The notes: generated by a model from the sequence alone, not told the origin. Counted from the stretch's first letter, positions 10,567-24,724 are shown. The stretch: 64,000 bases of DNA from Labilibaculum sp. (GCF_963664555.1 NZ_OY761461.1:806001-870000), one strand, 5' to 3'. Program-made: numbers and translations.

Positions 10567-10777
10567 CACTCGCTTTTAGGGACAGCAACGGCTGTCTTAT
10601 TTAAGAATGAAATTTTAGAACAGGTTGCCTTTTTAAGTAAGGGAAAAACGGCCGGGAAAAGTTCTTTGAAAATATTGGAAACAACAAGTTAGGTAAATAC
10701 AAGAATAATACCTTGTCAATAAAGAATTACGATAACTTTAATACATTCATGAGCAGAATTATAACAAAAGTTTTTAT

Positions 10778-12298
<1,521 letters not shown>

Positions 12299-12440
12299 TA
12301 GAGATTGGAAGTATTAATATAGATATTGTAGTTCGATAAGGAATTGCTCTGTATTTCCTGACTGATTGTTTTCATAAATTTATTTATACCATAACCCATA
12401 GCGTTAGGGTGTTTTCACCGCTAAGCTGATAGGTAGTAAT

Positions 12441-12514
12441 AGTCCTGTAGCTCAGTTGGTTAGAGCACTACACTGATAATGTAGGGGTCCGCAGTTCAAA
12501 TCTGCGCAGGACTA
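12441..12514 (+). tRNA. tRNA-Ile (GAT)
   Basis: The gene is 74 nt in the 16S-23S spacer. Acceptor strands AGTCCTG and CAGGACT pair. The D-arm is GCTCAGTTGGTTAGAGC, the anticodon GAT lies at 12475-12477, and the T-loop is TTCAAAT. CCA is not encoded. Confidence 0.97.
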
Positions 12515-12526
12515 CACAACGTTTAT

Positions 12527-12600
12527 GGGGGATTAGCTCAGTTGGCTAGAGCGCCTGCCTTGCACGCAGGAGGTCATCGGTTCGACTCCGATATTCTCCA
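12527..12600 (+). tRNA. tRNA-Ala (TGC)
   Basis: The gene is 74 nt. The acceptor GGGGGAT pairs with ATTCTCC. The anticodon TGC lies at 12561-12563 in a CCTGC/GCAGG stem, and the T-loop is TTCGACT. With tRNA-Ile it forms the standard Ile-Ala spacer pair. Confidence 0.97.
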
Positions 12601-12724
12601 CAGAAATACAAATGGTGTATTTAAAGTTCTTTGACATATTGAAACAAAATTAAAGTAGAAGTAACAAAAGTAAAGAAACAGGGATGAATTTCGGCAACGA
12701 GATTTATTTTTTGTTAACACAATA

Positions 12725-15593
<2,869 letters not shown>

Positions 15594-15702
15594 GAGTGCG
15601 GGGTTCATCGCTGAATTTTTTCGGATGCTATTTTTACTTTAATTTTTTTGATATGTCTATGATATAATCTTGCGGGTGTAAGCTCAATATTAGATTAATG
15701 AT

Positions 15703-15813
<111 letters not shown>

Positions 15814-15817
15814 TTTT

Positions 15818-15858
15818 AAAAGAGTCTTGTTCCAATGAGAATGAGACTCTTTTTTTTT
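15818..15858 (+). terminator. Terminator of the rRNA operon
   Basis: The stem AAAAGAGTCT / AGACTCTTTT has a loop of about 14 nt and a run of nine T, directly after 5S. Confidence 0.85.
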
Positions 15859-15985
15859 GCCGTAAATGCCGGTACATTAGAAATTGGTTAATGAGAATAA
15901 TACTGTAAGATATAACCAATAAGCTCATAATAGAAGTAATTTGCAATAATTCAGCATTTTGAACTGATGTTTTTTATTGCTATAT

Positions 15986-16016
15986 CTTGCTTTGTAGAAA
16001 ATATTGCTTAATTTTG
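15986..16016 (+). promoter_or_regulatory. rpsO promoter
   Basis: CTTG at 15986-15989 and the -7 box TAATTTTG at 16009-16016 are separated by 19 nt, about 60 bp before the rpsO start. Confidence 0.6.
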
Positions 16017-16076
16017 CGAACTGGTTGTATTAGGCAATCAGTTATAATAAGTTTTAAATTTTCAAATAAAAGAATT

Positions 16077-16346
16077 ATGTATTTATCAGCAGAGAAAAAG
16101 CAAGAGCTTTTCGAGAAGTACGGGAAGTCTAACAAAGATACTGGGACTGCAGAATCACAAGTAGCTTTGTTTTCATACCGTATCAGTCACTTGACTGAAC
16201 ATTTAAAGAAAAACAGAAAAGATTACAGTACCCAACGTGCACTGCAATTGCTAGTAGGTAAAAGAAGAAATTTTCTTGATTACTTAAAAGCAAAAGATAT
16301 TGAAAGATACAGAGCTATTATTAAAGCTTTAAATATTCGTAAATAA
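16077..16346 (+). CDS. rpsO: 30S ribosomal protein S15
   Basis: The 89-residue protein binds 16S rRNA in the central domain of the small subunit. Family signatures are MYLSAEKKQELFEKYG, TGTAESQVALFSYRISHLTEHL, KDYSTQRALQLLVGKRR and the C-terminal YLKAKDIERYRAIIKALNIRK region. I chose the ATG at 16077: the longer open frame begins upstream of the -7 promoter element and would add a non-homologous extension. It is followed by its own terminator and then pnp, the common rpsO-pnp order. Confidence 0.97.
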   Translation: MYLSAEKKQELFEKYGKSNKDTGTAESQVALFSYRISHLTEHLKKNRKDYSTQRALQLLVGKRRNFLDYLKAKDIERYRAIIKALNIRK

Positions 16347-16355
16347 TATCATATT

Positions 16356-16386
16356 AAAGCAATCCCGAGTAATCGGGATTGCTTTT
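16356..16386 (+). terminator. Terminator after rpsO
   Basis: The stem AAAGCAATCCCGA / TCGGGATTGCTTT has a 4-nt loop and a T-run. It is perfect over 13 bp. Confidence 0.9.
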
Positions 16387-16448
16387 TATAATATATAGCG
16401 ACATCTTGTTGCTTATCCTAAAAAGAGTTTGAAATAAACTACACAAAG

Positions 16449-18581
16449 ATGAAAGTGATTGAAAAAATAATTGAATTAGGTGATGGAAGGTCCATCACAA
16501 TTGAAACAGGGAAGTTAGCAAAACAAGCTGATGGAGCTGTTGTAGTTAAAATGGGTAAGACCATGTTGTTGGCTACTGTTGTGTCTGCAAAAGATGCAAA
16601 AGCTGATGTCGATTTTATGCCTTTATCGGTAGAATATAAGGAGAAATTTAGTGCATTGGGTAGATTCCCTGGAGGTTTCATGAAACGTGAGGGCAGACCT
16701 TCAGATTATGAAATTCTTGTTTGTCGCCTTGTGGATCGTGCTCTACGTCCATTATTTCCTGCAGATTACCACGCAGAGACTTTTGTTTCCATTAACCTAA
16801 TTTCGGTTGATGCTGATGATATGCCTGACGCTCTTGCAGGTTTAGCTGCATCTGCAGCGATTGCAGTATCTGATGTTCCATTTTCAGAACCAATTTCTGA
16901 AGTTCGTGTTGCCCGAATTGATGGCAAAATGATGATTAATCCATCTCGTACAGAATTGGAAACTGCTGATCTCGATATGATTATTGCTGCTACCATGGAT
17001 AACATCATGATGGTTGAAGGTGAAATGTCTGAGATTTCTGAAGCTGAAATGCTGGAAGCTATTAAATTCGGTCATGAAGCTATTAAAGTTCAATGTCAGG
17101 TTCAAATTGAGTTGGCTGAACTAACAGGTAAAACTGTTAAAAGAGAATATTGTCACGAAACTAATGATGAAGAACTTCGTCAGTTAATCGTGGATAAAAC
17201 ATATGCTAAAGTATTAGCTGCAGCAAGATTACAAAACCCAAATAAGCACGAACGTTCAGATGCATTTGGAGCAATCAAAGAAGAGTTTATTGCAGAATAT
17301 TCTGAAGGTAAAGAGGCTTCCGAGATTAATAAGTCTTTGATTGGTCGTTACTATCACGATGTTGAAAAAGATGCTGTTAGAGAAATGGTTTTAGAGGATC
17401 GTGTACGTTTGGACGGTCGTAAAACTGACGAAATTCGTCCAATTTGGTCAGAAATTGATTATTTGCCAGGTGCTCACGGCTCTGCGATATTTACCAGAGG
17501 TGAAACACAATCATTAACTTCAGTTACTTTAGGTACTAAGTTGGATGAAAAAATGGTGGATGATGTATTGTACAGAGGAAAAGAGAAATTTGTTCTTCAT
17601 TATAATTTTCCTTCATTCTCAACTGGAGATGCCCGTGCATCGCGTGGTATTAGCCGTAGAGAAGTAGGGCACGGAAATCTTGCTTTTAGAGCTTTAAAAG
17701 GAATGATTCCTAAAGATTCTCCATATGCTATCCGTGTTGTTTCTGATATTTTAGAATCGAATGGTTCTTCTTCAATGGCTACTGTATGTGCAGGAACATT
17801 GGCACTAATGGATGCAGGTATTAAGATTAAAAATCCGGTATCTGGTATCGCAATGGGATTGATCTCAACCAAGGGTGCTGAGAAATATGCTGTATTATCT
17901 GATATTTTAGGTGATGAAGATCACTTAGGTGATATGGACTTTAAAGTAACTGGAACTAAAGATGGTATCACAGCTACTCAAATGGATATTAAAGTTGATG
18001 GACTTCCATACGAAGTTTTAGCTCAGGCTTTAGATCAGGCACGTTTGGGGCGCCTTCATATTCTTGGAAAAATAGAAGAAACGATCAGCGAACCAAGAGA
18101 AGATTTGAAACCTCATGCTCCGCGTATTGTATCTATTGAAATTCCAAAAGATATGATAGGTGCAGTTATCGGACCAGGTGGAAAGATCATTCAGGAAATT
18201 CAGGAATCAACAGGTGCTGTTCTTGTTATTGAGGAAATTGACAATAAAGGTGTTGTTGATATTTCTGCTAACAATAAAGAAGCAATTGATGCAGCTTTAG
18301 CTCGTATTAAAGGTATTGTTGCAATTCCTGAAGTTGGAGAAATCTACAAAGGAAAAGTAAAATCAATAGTTGCTTTTGGTGCTTTTGTTGAAGTTCTTCC
18401 AGGAAAAGATGGTTTGCTGCATATTTCTGAAATAGAACACAGAAGACTTAATACAGTTGATGAAGTTTTGAAAGAAGGTCAGATTATTGAGGTAAAACTT
18501 ATTGAAGTTGACGCGAAGTCGGGTAAACTGAAACTTTCCAGAAAAGCTTTGTTGCCTAAGCCTGAGAAAGACGAAAAATAG
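16449..18581 (+). CDS. pnp: Polyribonucleotide nucleotidyltransferase (PNPase)
   Basis: This is a phosphorolytic 3'-5' exoribonuclease that works in the cytosol as a trimer in mRNA decay. The 710 residues contain two RNase PH-like domains (the first with [20 protein letters not shown], the second with [14 protein letters not shown] and [18 protein letters not shown]). A KH domain lies near residues 565-625 ([17 protein letters not shown]) and an S1 domain near 632-700 ([28 protein letters not shown]). Domain order and length are standard. A strong terminator follows. Confidence 0.98.
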   Translation: MKVIEKIIELGDGRSITIETGKLAKQADGAVVVKMGKTMLLATVVSAKDAKADVDFMPLSVEYKEKFSALGRFPGGFMKREGRPSDYEILVCRLVDRALRPLFPADYHAETFVSINLISVDADDMPDALAGLAASAAIAVSDVPFSEPISEVRVARIDGKMMINPSRTELETADLDMIIAATMDNIMMVEGEMSEISEAEMLEAIKFGHEAIKVQCQVQIELAELTGKTVKREYCHETNDEELRQLIVDKTYAKVLAAARLQNPNKHERSDAFGAIKEEFIAEYSEGKEASEINKSLIGRYYHDVEKDAVREMVLEDRVRLDGRKTDEIRPIWSEIDYLPGAHGSAIFTRGETQSLTSVTLGTKLDEKMVDDVLYRGKEKFVLHYNFPSFSTGDARASRGISRREVGHGNLAFRALKGMIPKDSPYAIRVVSDILESNGSSSMATVCAGTLALMDAGIKIKNPVSGIAMGLISTKGAEKYAVLSDILGDEDHLGDMDFKVTGTKDGITATQMDIKVDGLPYEVLAQALDQARLGRLHILGKIEETISEPREDLKPHAPRIVSIEIPKDMIGAVIGPGGKIIQEIQESTGAVLVIEEIDNKGVVDISANNKEAIDAALARIKGIVAIPEVGEIYKGKVKSIVAFGAFVEVLPGKDGLLHISEIEHRRLNTVDEVLKEGQIIEVKLIEVDAKSGKLKLSRKALLPKPEKDEK

Positions 18582-18600
18582 AAAATCAAATATATGGTTT

Positions 18601-18632
18601 AGAAATCCTGGATTTATTCCAGGATTTTTTTT
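18601..18632 (+). terminator. Terminator after pnp
   Basis: The stem AAATCCTGG / CCAGGATTT has a 7-nt loop and a run of nine T. Confidence 0.9.
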
Positions 18633-18683
18633 TGTTATAGGTTGAATGCCTAACTTTAAAACTTCTAAAATAGAATTGGCTTT

Positions 18684-19172
18684 ATGGATGAAAATTGGCT
18701 TAGTAAAATTTCAAGTGAAATTGATGAACAAATTGATCTTTATATATCAGTACGCGATTATCGATTTTATCAAATTGAAAAACTGAAACGAATAGCAAAG
18801 CATTTAAACAATGATGAGAGTTGTTTAGAATGCAGGTATGCCCGAAAAGAGTTGGAAGGTATTGTGGCGGAGTTGGATCGCTTAATCAATAAGTCAGGTG
18901 TAAATAGAAGCGAATATGAGAAAAAAGTTGAAAGCTTGCTAAAGCATTTAAAAGATAAACATAAAGTATTTCAGGCACATCATTTTACTTATACTTATTC
19001 CGCAGTATATACATTACTTGGGGCTGGTTTCGGTCTTCTTTTGTCTTACGGAATATTTTATAGTTTCAATCCATCAGTGTTTTTTCTGACTTCAGGAATT
19101 GGAATGTTTGTCGGAAATGTTCTGGGGAGCCGCAAAGACAAGGCTTTAATTCGCGAAGGAAAACAGATTTAA
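18684..19172 (+). CDS. Membrane protein of unknown function
   Basis: The 162-residue protein has a charged, helical N-terminal part of about 105 residues with a CLEC pair (residues 52-55) and likely coiled-coil stretches (RKELEGIVAELDRLINKSG). It ends in two hydrophobic segments (AVYTLLGAGFGLLLSYGIFY and VFFLTSGIGMFVGNVLG) and a positively charged tail. The predicted topology is a cytoplasmic coiled coil anchored by a C-terminal hairpin in the inner membrane. I do not recognise a family. Terminators on both sides indicate a single-gene transcript. Confidence 0.6.
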   Translation: MDENWLSKISSEIDEQIDLYISVRDYRFYQIEKLKRIAKHLNNDESCLECRYARKELEGIVAELDRLINKSGVNRSEYEKKVESLLKHLKDKHKVFQAHHFTYTYSAVYTLLGAGFGLLLSYGIFYSFNPSVFFLTSGIGMFVGNVLGSRKDKALIREGKQI

Positions 19173-19243
19173 ACTGAAAAATAGAATGTCAAATTTCAAT
19201 GATTCTGATTTAATAGATGGACTTTTTCAATTTTATTATAGTT

Positions 19244-19282
19244 AGGAGCCATTGTTACTGTTTTATTTGCAATGGTTCTTTC
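19244..19282 (+). terminator. Terminator after the 18.7-kb membrane protein gene
   Basis: The stem AGGAGCCATTG / CAATGGTTCTT (with G-U pairs) is followed by TTCTTTTTTT. Confidence 0.7.
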
Positions 19283-19355
19283 TTTTTTTATAAAAATCCT
19301 GATATTTGCGCCTCATTTTCTATTTTTATGTCTCCAAATCTGTAACTCACTATTA

Positions 19356-19991
19356 ATGGATTATAAATTTATCGTAATAGAAGGAAATATTGGTGCAGGT
19401 AAAACCTCACTCTCCCATAAGATTGCTGAACAATATAATGCGAAGCTAATCTTGGAACAGTTTGCAAACAATCCGTTTTTACCAAAATTCTATAAAGATC
19501 CGGACAAGTATTCATTTCCCTTGGAAATGTCTTTTTTAGCAGACCGATACAATCAATTAAAAAAGGAATTAAGTGAGACAGACTTATTTAAATCATTTAC
19601 GATTGCCGATTATTATTTTATGAAATCATTGATTTTCTCAAAGCAAACGCTAAAGGATGATGAGTATAGTCTCTATCGACAGTTTTTCCATATTATCTAT
19701 AATTCCTTACCAAAACCCGATTTATATGTCTATCTACATTCAAATGTAGATAAGCTATTAAGCAATATAAAAAGTAGAGGGAGAGAGTATGAACAGGAAA
19801 TTTCAGCAGATTATTTGCAGAAAATTCAAGACAGTTATTTTGAGTTTTTTAAACAGCAGCAGGAACTCAGTTTCCTTGTTATAGATACAAATAGCATCGA
19901 TTTTGTTAATAATTTAGATGATTACAATAAAGTTTCAGATACGATATTCAATTTTAACTGCAAAAAGGGGGTAAATAGAATTATTCTCTGA
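19356..19991 (+). CDS. Deoxynucleoside kinase
   Basis: This salvage kinase phosphorylates deoxynucleosides with ATP or GTP. The 211-residue product has the P-loop IEGNIGAGKTSLSHKI at its N terminus, the EQFANNPFLPKFYKDP substrate segment, FLADRYNQ with the DRY-type motif, and the LID arginines near KSRGREYE, as in the dGK/dAK/dCK family. I chose the ATG at 19356 because the open frame upstream (from 19272) overlaps a terminator and a GATATTTG box resembling a -7 element. Whether it prefers dA, dG or dC cannot be told. Confidence 0.88.
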   Translation: MDYKFIVIEGNIGAGKTSLSHKIAEQYNAKLILEQFANNPFLPKFYKDPDKYSFPLEMSFLADRYNQLKKELSETDLFKSFTIADYYFMKSLIFSKQTLKDDEYSLYRQFFHIIYNSLPKPDLYVYLHSNVDKLLSNIKSRGREYEQEISADYLQKIQDSYFEFFKQQQELSFLVIDTNSIDFVNNLDDYNKVSDTIFNFNCKKGVNRIIL

Positions 19992-20106
19992 AAGCCTTGT
20001 TATATCAAATAAAATTATCGAATCGATTTAATTTGCATAAAATTTTCTTAAATTTGTTTTTGAACTAGATTATAATGTTTAAAGTTAAAATAATTAAGTA
20101 GTTGTT

Positions 20107-21831
20107 ATGAAAAGATCAAAGGTTATTTCCCTAGCTTCTTTGCTGTTATCAGTTGCAGTTCTTACGAGTTGCGCAGGATTGAGCAAAATGAAGAAAGAAG
20201 CAAGTAACATCAAGTATCAAGTGACTCCTGAAGTTTTGGAAGCTCATGCAGATATGGTTGATGTAAAAATCACTGTTAATATTCCTGCAAAGTATTTCAA
20301 CAAGAATGTTGTTTTAGTTGCAACTCCGGTTTTAAAGTTTGAATCAGGAGAGAAAGCTTTCCCTTCAAAAACTTTGCAAGGTGAAAAAGTTCAAGGAAAC
20401 AATACAGTTGTTCCTTACGAAACAGGTAAAACAATCACTTATACAGGAAAAATCCCTTATGAGCAAGCGATGAGAATTTCTGACCTTGAAGTAAGAATGG
20501 TTGGAAGTAAAGGTGATAAGTCTCAGGAATTTGATCCTTATAAAGTTGCTGATGGTGTTATTGCTACTGCTACTTTGGTTCAAAATTCTCCACGTAACAT
20601 TGTTGGAAAAGATGCTTTCCAAAGAATTATTCCAGAAAGTAAAGAAGCAGATCTTCATTACTTGATTAACAGTGCTCAAATTCGTTGGTCGGAAATGAAA
20701 GCTGATGACGTTACTGCTCTTAAAGCATATTTGGATGCAGTTAAGACGGATGAGAATAAAGAATACAAAGGTGTTGAAGTTGCTGCTTATGCATCTCCGG
20801 ATGGAAAGCAGGATTTTAATGAGAAATTAGCAACTAAGCGTGAAGGTTCTTCTTCTAAGTACATTAAGAAAGAAATGAAGAAAGCTAAAATGGATGAATA
20901 TGCTGCTGAAGAATTCTTTAAAAGCAAAGTAACTCCTGAAGATTGGGCTGGATTCCAGGAATTAATGAAAGCTTCTAATATTCAAGATAAAGAGTTGATT
21001 TTACGTGTTCTTTCAATGTATTCAGATCCTGAAGTACGTGAAAAAGAAATTAGAAACATTTCTGCTGCTTTTGACGAAGTTAAAAAAGAAGTACTTCCTA
21101 AATTAAGAAGAGCTAAATTTACTGTTAATGTTGACCTTATTGGAAAAACTGATGCTGAGTTAAAATCTCTTGCTTTAACTAATCCTTCTGAATTGAATGT
21201 TGAAGAATTATTATTTGCTGCTACATTAGTTGATTCTGCTAAAGATAAATTAGCTGTTTATGAAGCTGCTAAAAAGCAATTTTCTAACGATTGGAGAGGT
21301 TATAACGATGCTGGTATGATCTTATTCGGAATGAATAAAGTATCTGAAGCTAAAACTAACTTCGATAAAGCTGACCAACTTTCTGCCAACAATCCTGTTG
21401 TTAAAAACAACTTAGGTGCTGTTGAGTTAGTAAACGGTAATGTAAGCGAAGCGGAAGTTCTTTTTGGAGCTGCAACCGGAGCTGGAAACGAAGTTAATTA
21501 CAATTTAGGTATTGTTGCAGTTAAAAAAGCACAATACGACACAGCTGTGAAACAATTTGGTGAGTGTACTGCTGCTAACGCTGCATTGGCTAACATACTT
21601 GTTGGAAAATACAATGTTGCTTTAGACAAACTAAATGCTAACACCAGCGATGATGCAATGGTTTATTATTTGAAAGCTGTTGTTGGTGCAAGAACTGATA
21701 ACAACAATCTTGTTTTCACAAACCTTGAAACAGCTGTTTCTAAAGATGCTTCTTTAAAAGCTACTGCAAAAACCGACATGGAATTTGCTAAAGTTTTCGA
21801 AGATGCTAAATTCAAAGCTATCGTTGAATAA
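20107..21831 (+). CDS. Abundant TPR lipoprotein
   Basis: The 574-residue product has a lipoprotein signal with LTSC (Cys22). The N-terminal half contains beta-rich segments and an OmpA-like stretch (KGVEVAAYASPDGKQDFNEKLATKRE, residues about 220-245) that resembles a peptidoglycan-binding fold interrupted by an insertion. The C-terminal half has TPR-like helical repeats (LNVEELLFAATLVDSAKDKLAVYEAA, DKADQLSANNPVVKNNLGAVEL and others). Codon use is strongly biased toward a few codons (GCT, AAA, GAA), which suggests high expression. Related proteins in Bacteroidota are annotated as TPR or OmpA-like lipoproteins. Function is unknown. Confidence 0.75.
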   Translation: MKRSKVISLASLLLSVAVLTSCAGLSKMKKEASNIKYQVTPEVLEAHADMVDVKITVNIPAKYFNKNVVLVATPVLKFESGEKAFPSKTLQGEKVQGNNTVVPYETGKTITYTGKIPYEQAMRISDLEVRMVGSKGDKSQEFDPYKVADGVIATATLVQNSPRNIVGKDAFQRIIPESKEADLHYLINSAQIRWSEMKADDVTALKAYLDAVKTDENKEYKGVEVAAYASPDGKQDFNEKLATKREGSSSKYIKKEMKKAKMDEYAAEEFFKSKVTPEDWAGFQELMKASNIQDKELILRVLSMYSDPEVREKEIRNISAAFDEVKKEVLPKLRRAKFTVNVDLIGKTDAELKSLALTNPSELNVEELLFAATLVDSAKDKLAVYEAAKKQFSNDWRGYNDAGMILFGMNKVSEAKTNFDKADQLSANNPVVKNNLGAVELVNGNVSEAEVLFGAATGAGNEVNYNLGIVAVKKAQYDTAVKQFGECTAANAALANILVGKYNVALDKLNANTSDDAMVYYLKAVVGARTDNNNLVFTNLETAVSKDASLKATAKTDMEFAKVFEDAKFKAIVE

Positions 21832-21850
21832 TTCGTTATTCATAAAATAT

Positions 21851-21886
21851 TGAAAGCGACCCATTCATGGGTCGCTTTTTTTTTTA
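21851..21886 (+). terminator. Terminator after the TPR lipoprotein gene
   Basis: The stem AAAGCGACCCA / TGGGTCGCTTT has a 4-nt loop and a run of about ten T. Confidence 0.92.
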
Positions 21887-21972
21887 TTCTTGTAAAGTAA
21901 TTTGTTCAGTAGATTTTTTATCTTCGTCTTCTCACTATTATCAGTGAAATAATGAATTAATTTGATTGTAGA

Positions 21973-22785
21973 ATGGAAATCCAATTCCCATATAAGGTAG
22001 TAAACAATTTTCAAGGCTATGTTTTCTTTTCGGAAATGCATCACCAAACAAAAAACTGTTTTGAGGAGCAAATTGTTCTGAATTTTGCAAACACTAAGGT
22101 GATCGAATCCAATTTGTTTGCCATATTGGGAAGTGTTATTGCCGGTTTGGAGCGCAGGAAGAATAAAGTTCGACTTGTGAATATGCAGGAGCCTATTCAA
22201 AATTTATTTAATTCTAAGAAGCTGATTAATGGTTCTGCCCGCAAATATTTATGGAAATGTTTTGTAAAATGCCAGCAGTTTGCTTCGGTAGATGAAGAAG
22301 CTTTGGCTGATTATTTGGAAAAGAGGATCTTTCCTGAGCGGCCTGAAGTGAAATTAAATAAGCAGCTGAAAATGGCTGTTCAATTGTGTGTGGCCGAAGT
22401 TTACCGGAATGCTTTTGCACACAGCAACTGCAAAGAAGTTTTTATTGCACACTACTATTCTGTTTATAATAAGAAGCTTTTAATAAGCATTGTAAGTCAG
22501 GGGCGGCCATTTAGTTTACTCGTAAATAAAACTCTTAATAAAAGGCTAAATGGTGTTGGAGCCATTGAGTGGGCTGTTGAGAACGGACATACAACAGAAA
22601 AAGATGCTCATAAAGGAATTGGATTGTATACTATTCGTCAGTTTATAAAGCAAAATCAGGGTAAAATTCAAATTTTATCGGGCGATGGAGTTTGGAAACA
22701 GGTGAAGCACCGAAGCTTTTCAAAATTATATGAAAAAGAATTTCCTGGATCTATTATTACTTTAGAATTTAATCTTCAGGAATAA
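21973..22785 (+). CDS. STAS-like/HATPase fusion protein
   Basis: The 270-residue cytosolic protein appears to join two domains. Residues about 30-75 look STAS-like (IVLNFANTKVIESNLFAILGSVIAGLERR). Residues about 125-265 look like a GHKL ATPase: an N-box-like VAEVYRNAFAHSNCKEVFIA, a Gly-rich HKGIGLYTIRQFIKQNQGKI, and a final beta strand IITLEFNL. Such pairs act in partner-switching (anti-sigma kinase and antagonist) or in uncharacterised ATP-binding regulators. No sigma factor or phosphatase gene is adjacent. It converges on the methyltransferase gene with a 2-nt gap. The domain calls are by eye. Confidence 0.6.
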   Translation: MEIQFPYKVVNNFQGYVFFSEMHHQTKNCFEEQIVLNFANTKVIESNLFAILGSVIAGLERRKNKVRLVNMQEPIQNLFNSKKLINGSARKYLWKCFVKCQQFASVDEEALADYLEKRIFPERPEVKLNKQLKMAVQLCVAEVYRNAFAHSNCKEVFIAHYYSVYNKKLLISIVSQGRPFSLLVNKTLNKRLNGVGAIEWAVENGHTTEKDAHKGIGLYTIRQFIKQNQGKIQILSGDGVWKQVKHRSFSKLYEKEFPGSIITLEFNLQE

Positions 22786-22787
22786 GC

Positions 22788-23327
22788 TTATTTTTTGTGA
22801 TAGTTTAGTTTTGAGAAAAGATCCCAAAGCACGATTCCACAGCTTACAGATACATTAAAAGAATGCTTGGTACCGAACTGAGGTATTTCTATACAACCTT
22901 CAGAAAGACTTACAATATTCTGTTGAACACCTTTTACTTCATTCCCAAAAACCAAGGCATATTTCTTAGAGGAATCCATTGTGAAATTTTCCAGAGATGT
23001 GCTGTTTTCTGCTTGTTCAACAGAGTAAACATCAAAGCCATTACTCTTTAATTTCGCAACAGCATCTTCCGTTTTTTCGAAATATTCCCAATAGACAGAA
23101 TCTTCCGCTCCTAAAGCAGTTTTGTGCAATTCGCGGTGTGGAGGTGTGGCAGTAATTCCACAAAGATATACAGCTTCTACCAAAAGCGCATCCGATGTAC
23201 GAAAAACAGAACCAATATTGTTCAGGCTTCTTACATTATCCAAAACAATAATGATGGGAGTTTTTTCAGATTCTTTAAACTCATCGATGCTTTTTCTGTT
23301 TAGCTCGCTGTTTTTTAGTTTTCTCAT
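22788..23327 (-). CDS. SpoU/TrmH family RNA methyltransferase
   Basis: This is a SPOUT-fold 2'-O-methyltransferase of 179 residues. The three family motifs are present: motif 1 LDNVRSLNNIGSVFRTSDAL, motif 2 KYALVFGNEVKGVQ, and motif 3 IEIPQFGTKHSFNVSVSCGIVLWDL. These bind SAM in the trefoil knot, and the conserved Arg of motif 1 and Asn-Val-Ser of motif 3 are catalytic. The family modifies tRNA (Gm18) or rRNA. The target here is unknown because there is no N-terminal recognition domain. Confidence 0.9.
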   Translation of the reverse strand: MRKLKNSELNRKSIDEFKESEKTPIIIVLDNVRSLNNIGSVFRTSDALLVEAVYLCGITATPPHRELHKTALGAEDSVYWEYFEKTEDAVAKLKSNGFDVYSVEQAENSTSLENFTMDSSKKYALVFGNEVKGVQQNIVSLSEGCIEIPQFGTKHSFNVSVSCGIVLWDLFSKLNYHKK

Positions 23328-23376
23328 TGCTTTTATTGGAATATAAGGTCAATAATAGAATTGGCTACAAAAATAT

Positions 23377-23408
23377 AAAAAAAGGAATCCTTTTGAGATT
23401 CCTTTCGT
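23377..23408 (-). terminator. Terminator after the arginine deiminase gene
   Basis: Read on the minus strand, AAAGGAATC / GATTCCTTT forms a stem with a 7-nt loop, followed by TTTTATATTTTTG. Confidence 0.75.
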
Positions 23409-23425
23409 TTATTTTGTTTGAATTG

Positions 23426-24715
23426 TTACCAGTTAACAGGTTTACGGCGAACGGGCATAGTCATGCAGCGCGCACCGCCGCCGCCACGTGGCAATTCCGA
23501 TCCCTCAAGGGTTATTACATATTTTTCGTAATCGGAAAGCTCTACTTTATGACGAATAATGTCTTTTGCACGAAGAATTTCGAATCCGTTTTTATTCATT
23601 GCATCCATGGTGTGAACGTTTCGTCCGTAACCAATCACTTTTCCCGGACCAACGGCAAAAAAGTTAGCTCCGCTGTGCCATTGCTCCCTCTCCTGATTCC
23701 AAGGATCTCCGTTTCCGCCACAATAAATAGGTTTCAAATCCATTCCAAGTTTTTTCAGAGCCTGAAGAAGATTGTTTTCACGGGTGATAGAAATCACTTT
23801 TCCGTTTTCAATAGCAATGTGAACAGTTTGGTATTTGTTTGGACGGATAATTAAGGGTTCGTAAACCATACATTTATCAACATCTAAAAGGGTAAATACC
23901 ATATCCAAATGAATGAAAGATTCCGGATGACTTGGCAGCTCCTGTATTAATAAATGGCGTTGTGTTTTGTCTTTTTGGCAAAGTAACTGAGCCAGAATAA
24001 AATCAATACCCTGAGTTGATGTGCGGGTTCCGTTACCAATAATCATGATGTCTTCACGGGCAATTAATACATCGCCTCCTTCAATGGTACAATTGGGATC
24101 CATTTCAGGATTATCAATCGGATTAACTGTTTTTGTTTTAAATCCAGGAGTATAATCAAAAATCGCCTGCATAATCAAGGATTCTCTATCGCGAACCGAA
24201 CTGGCCATTTTACCAATCAGAACCTCGTCCAGAACTGACATTGAAGCATCTCTGGTGAAGAAGAAATTGTGCAGTGGCCGCATTGCATATCGTTCCTTAC
24301 TCAGAAATTTAGTCAGGTTGTCTCTTTTTAAAGGAACACCTTCGATTAATAGAGAAGCAAGATCCAGGGGTGTCTGTTCCAGCAGGAAATCTTTTATGCA
24401 GTAAGTGTTTCCTTTAACACTTATCTGAGGTTCCATTGCAGAAATTTGGTCAATAACATTCTCTTTGGCTTTTTCATCTGCAAGCACATCAGCCAGTAAA
24501 TCTTTAACCTGATAAGTTTCTGAAATTTCAGAAAGAACACCGCTTAATTGTTTGTATTCATCTTTTGCAACCGATAGGTTTAAAATATCACTGTAAAGAG
24601 CTCTTTCGGCATTTTCGGGAGTCATGTTTTCAACTTCTGAACCGGGAGTGTGAAGGATTACACCTTCCAATTCTCCAATCTCCGATCTTACATTTAATTC
24701 TACATACTTTGTCAT
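23426..24715 (-). CDS. arcA: Arginine deiminase
   Basis: This enzyme hydrolyses arginine to citrulline and ammonia, the first step of the arginine dihydrolase pathway. The product is about 429 residues, close to the usual 410-430. Guanidino-group-modifying motifs are FTRDASMSVLDEVLIGKM, EGGDVLI, HLDMVFTLLDVDKC with the catalytic His, and the C-terminal ELPRGGGGARCMTMPVRR with the nucleophilic Cys. The ATG at 24715 is preferred over a TTG nine bases upstream. No carbamate kinase or ornithine carbamoyltransferase gene is nearby, so it does not sit in a classical arc operon. Confidence 0.93.
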   Translation of the reverse strand: MTKYVELNVRSEIGELEGVILHTPGSEVENMTPENAERALYSDILNLSVAKDEYKQLSGVLSEISETYQVKDLLADVLADEKAKENVIDQISAMEPQISVKGNTYCIKDFLLEQTPLDLASLLIEGVPLKRDNLTKFLSKERYAMRPLHNFFFTRDASMSVLDEVLIGKMASSVRDRESLIMQAIFDYTPGFKTKTVNPIDNPEMDPNCTIEGGDVLIAREDIMIIGNGTRTSTQGIDFILAQLLCQKDKTQRHLLIQELPSHPESFIHLDMVFTLLDVDKCMVYEPLIIRPNKYQTVHIAIENGKVISITRENNLLQALKKLGMDLKPIYCGGNGDPWNQEREQWHSGANFFAVGPGKVIGYGRNVHTMDAMNKNGFEILRAKDIIRHKVELSDYEKYVITLEGSELPRGGGGARCMTMPVRRKPVNW

Positions 24716-24724
24716 ACCTCTCAA

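Larger units (their letters stand above)
9925..10777. other. Leader and promoter region of the rRNA operon
   Basis: There is no protein gene here. The stretch 10036-10196 contains nested inverted repeats: CCAATTACCC at 10037-10046 with GGGTAATTGG at 10059-10068, and TTAGCGAATG at 10151-10160 with CATTCGCTAA at 10187-10196. From 10298 onward it holds three copies of a promoter-like motif that reads into the 16S gene. Confidence 0.75.

Noticed and set aside
10510..10692. A 60-residue open frame in the rRNA leader
   Set aside because: It contains the P3 promoter boxes and lies in the untranslated leader of the rRNA operon. The product has no recognisable features.
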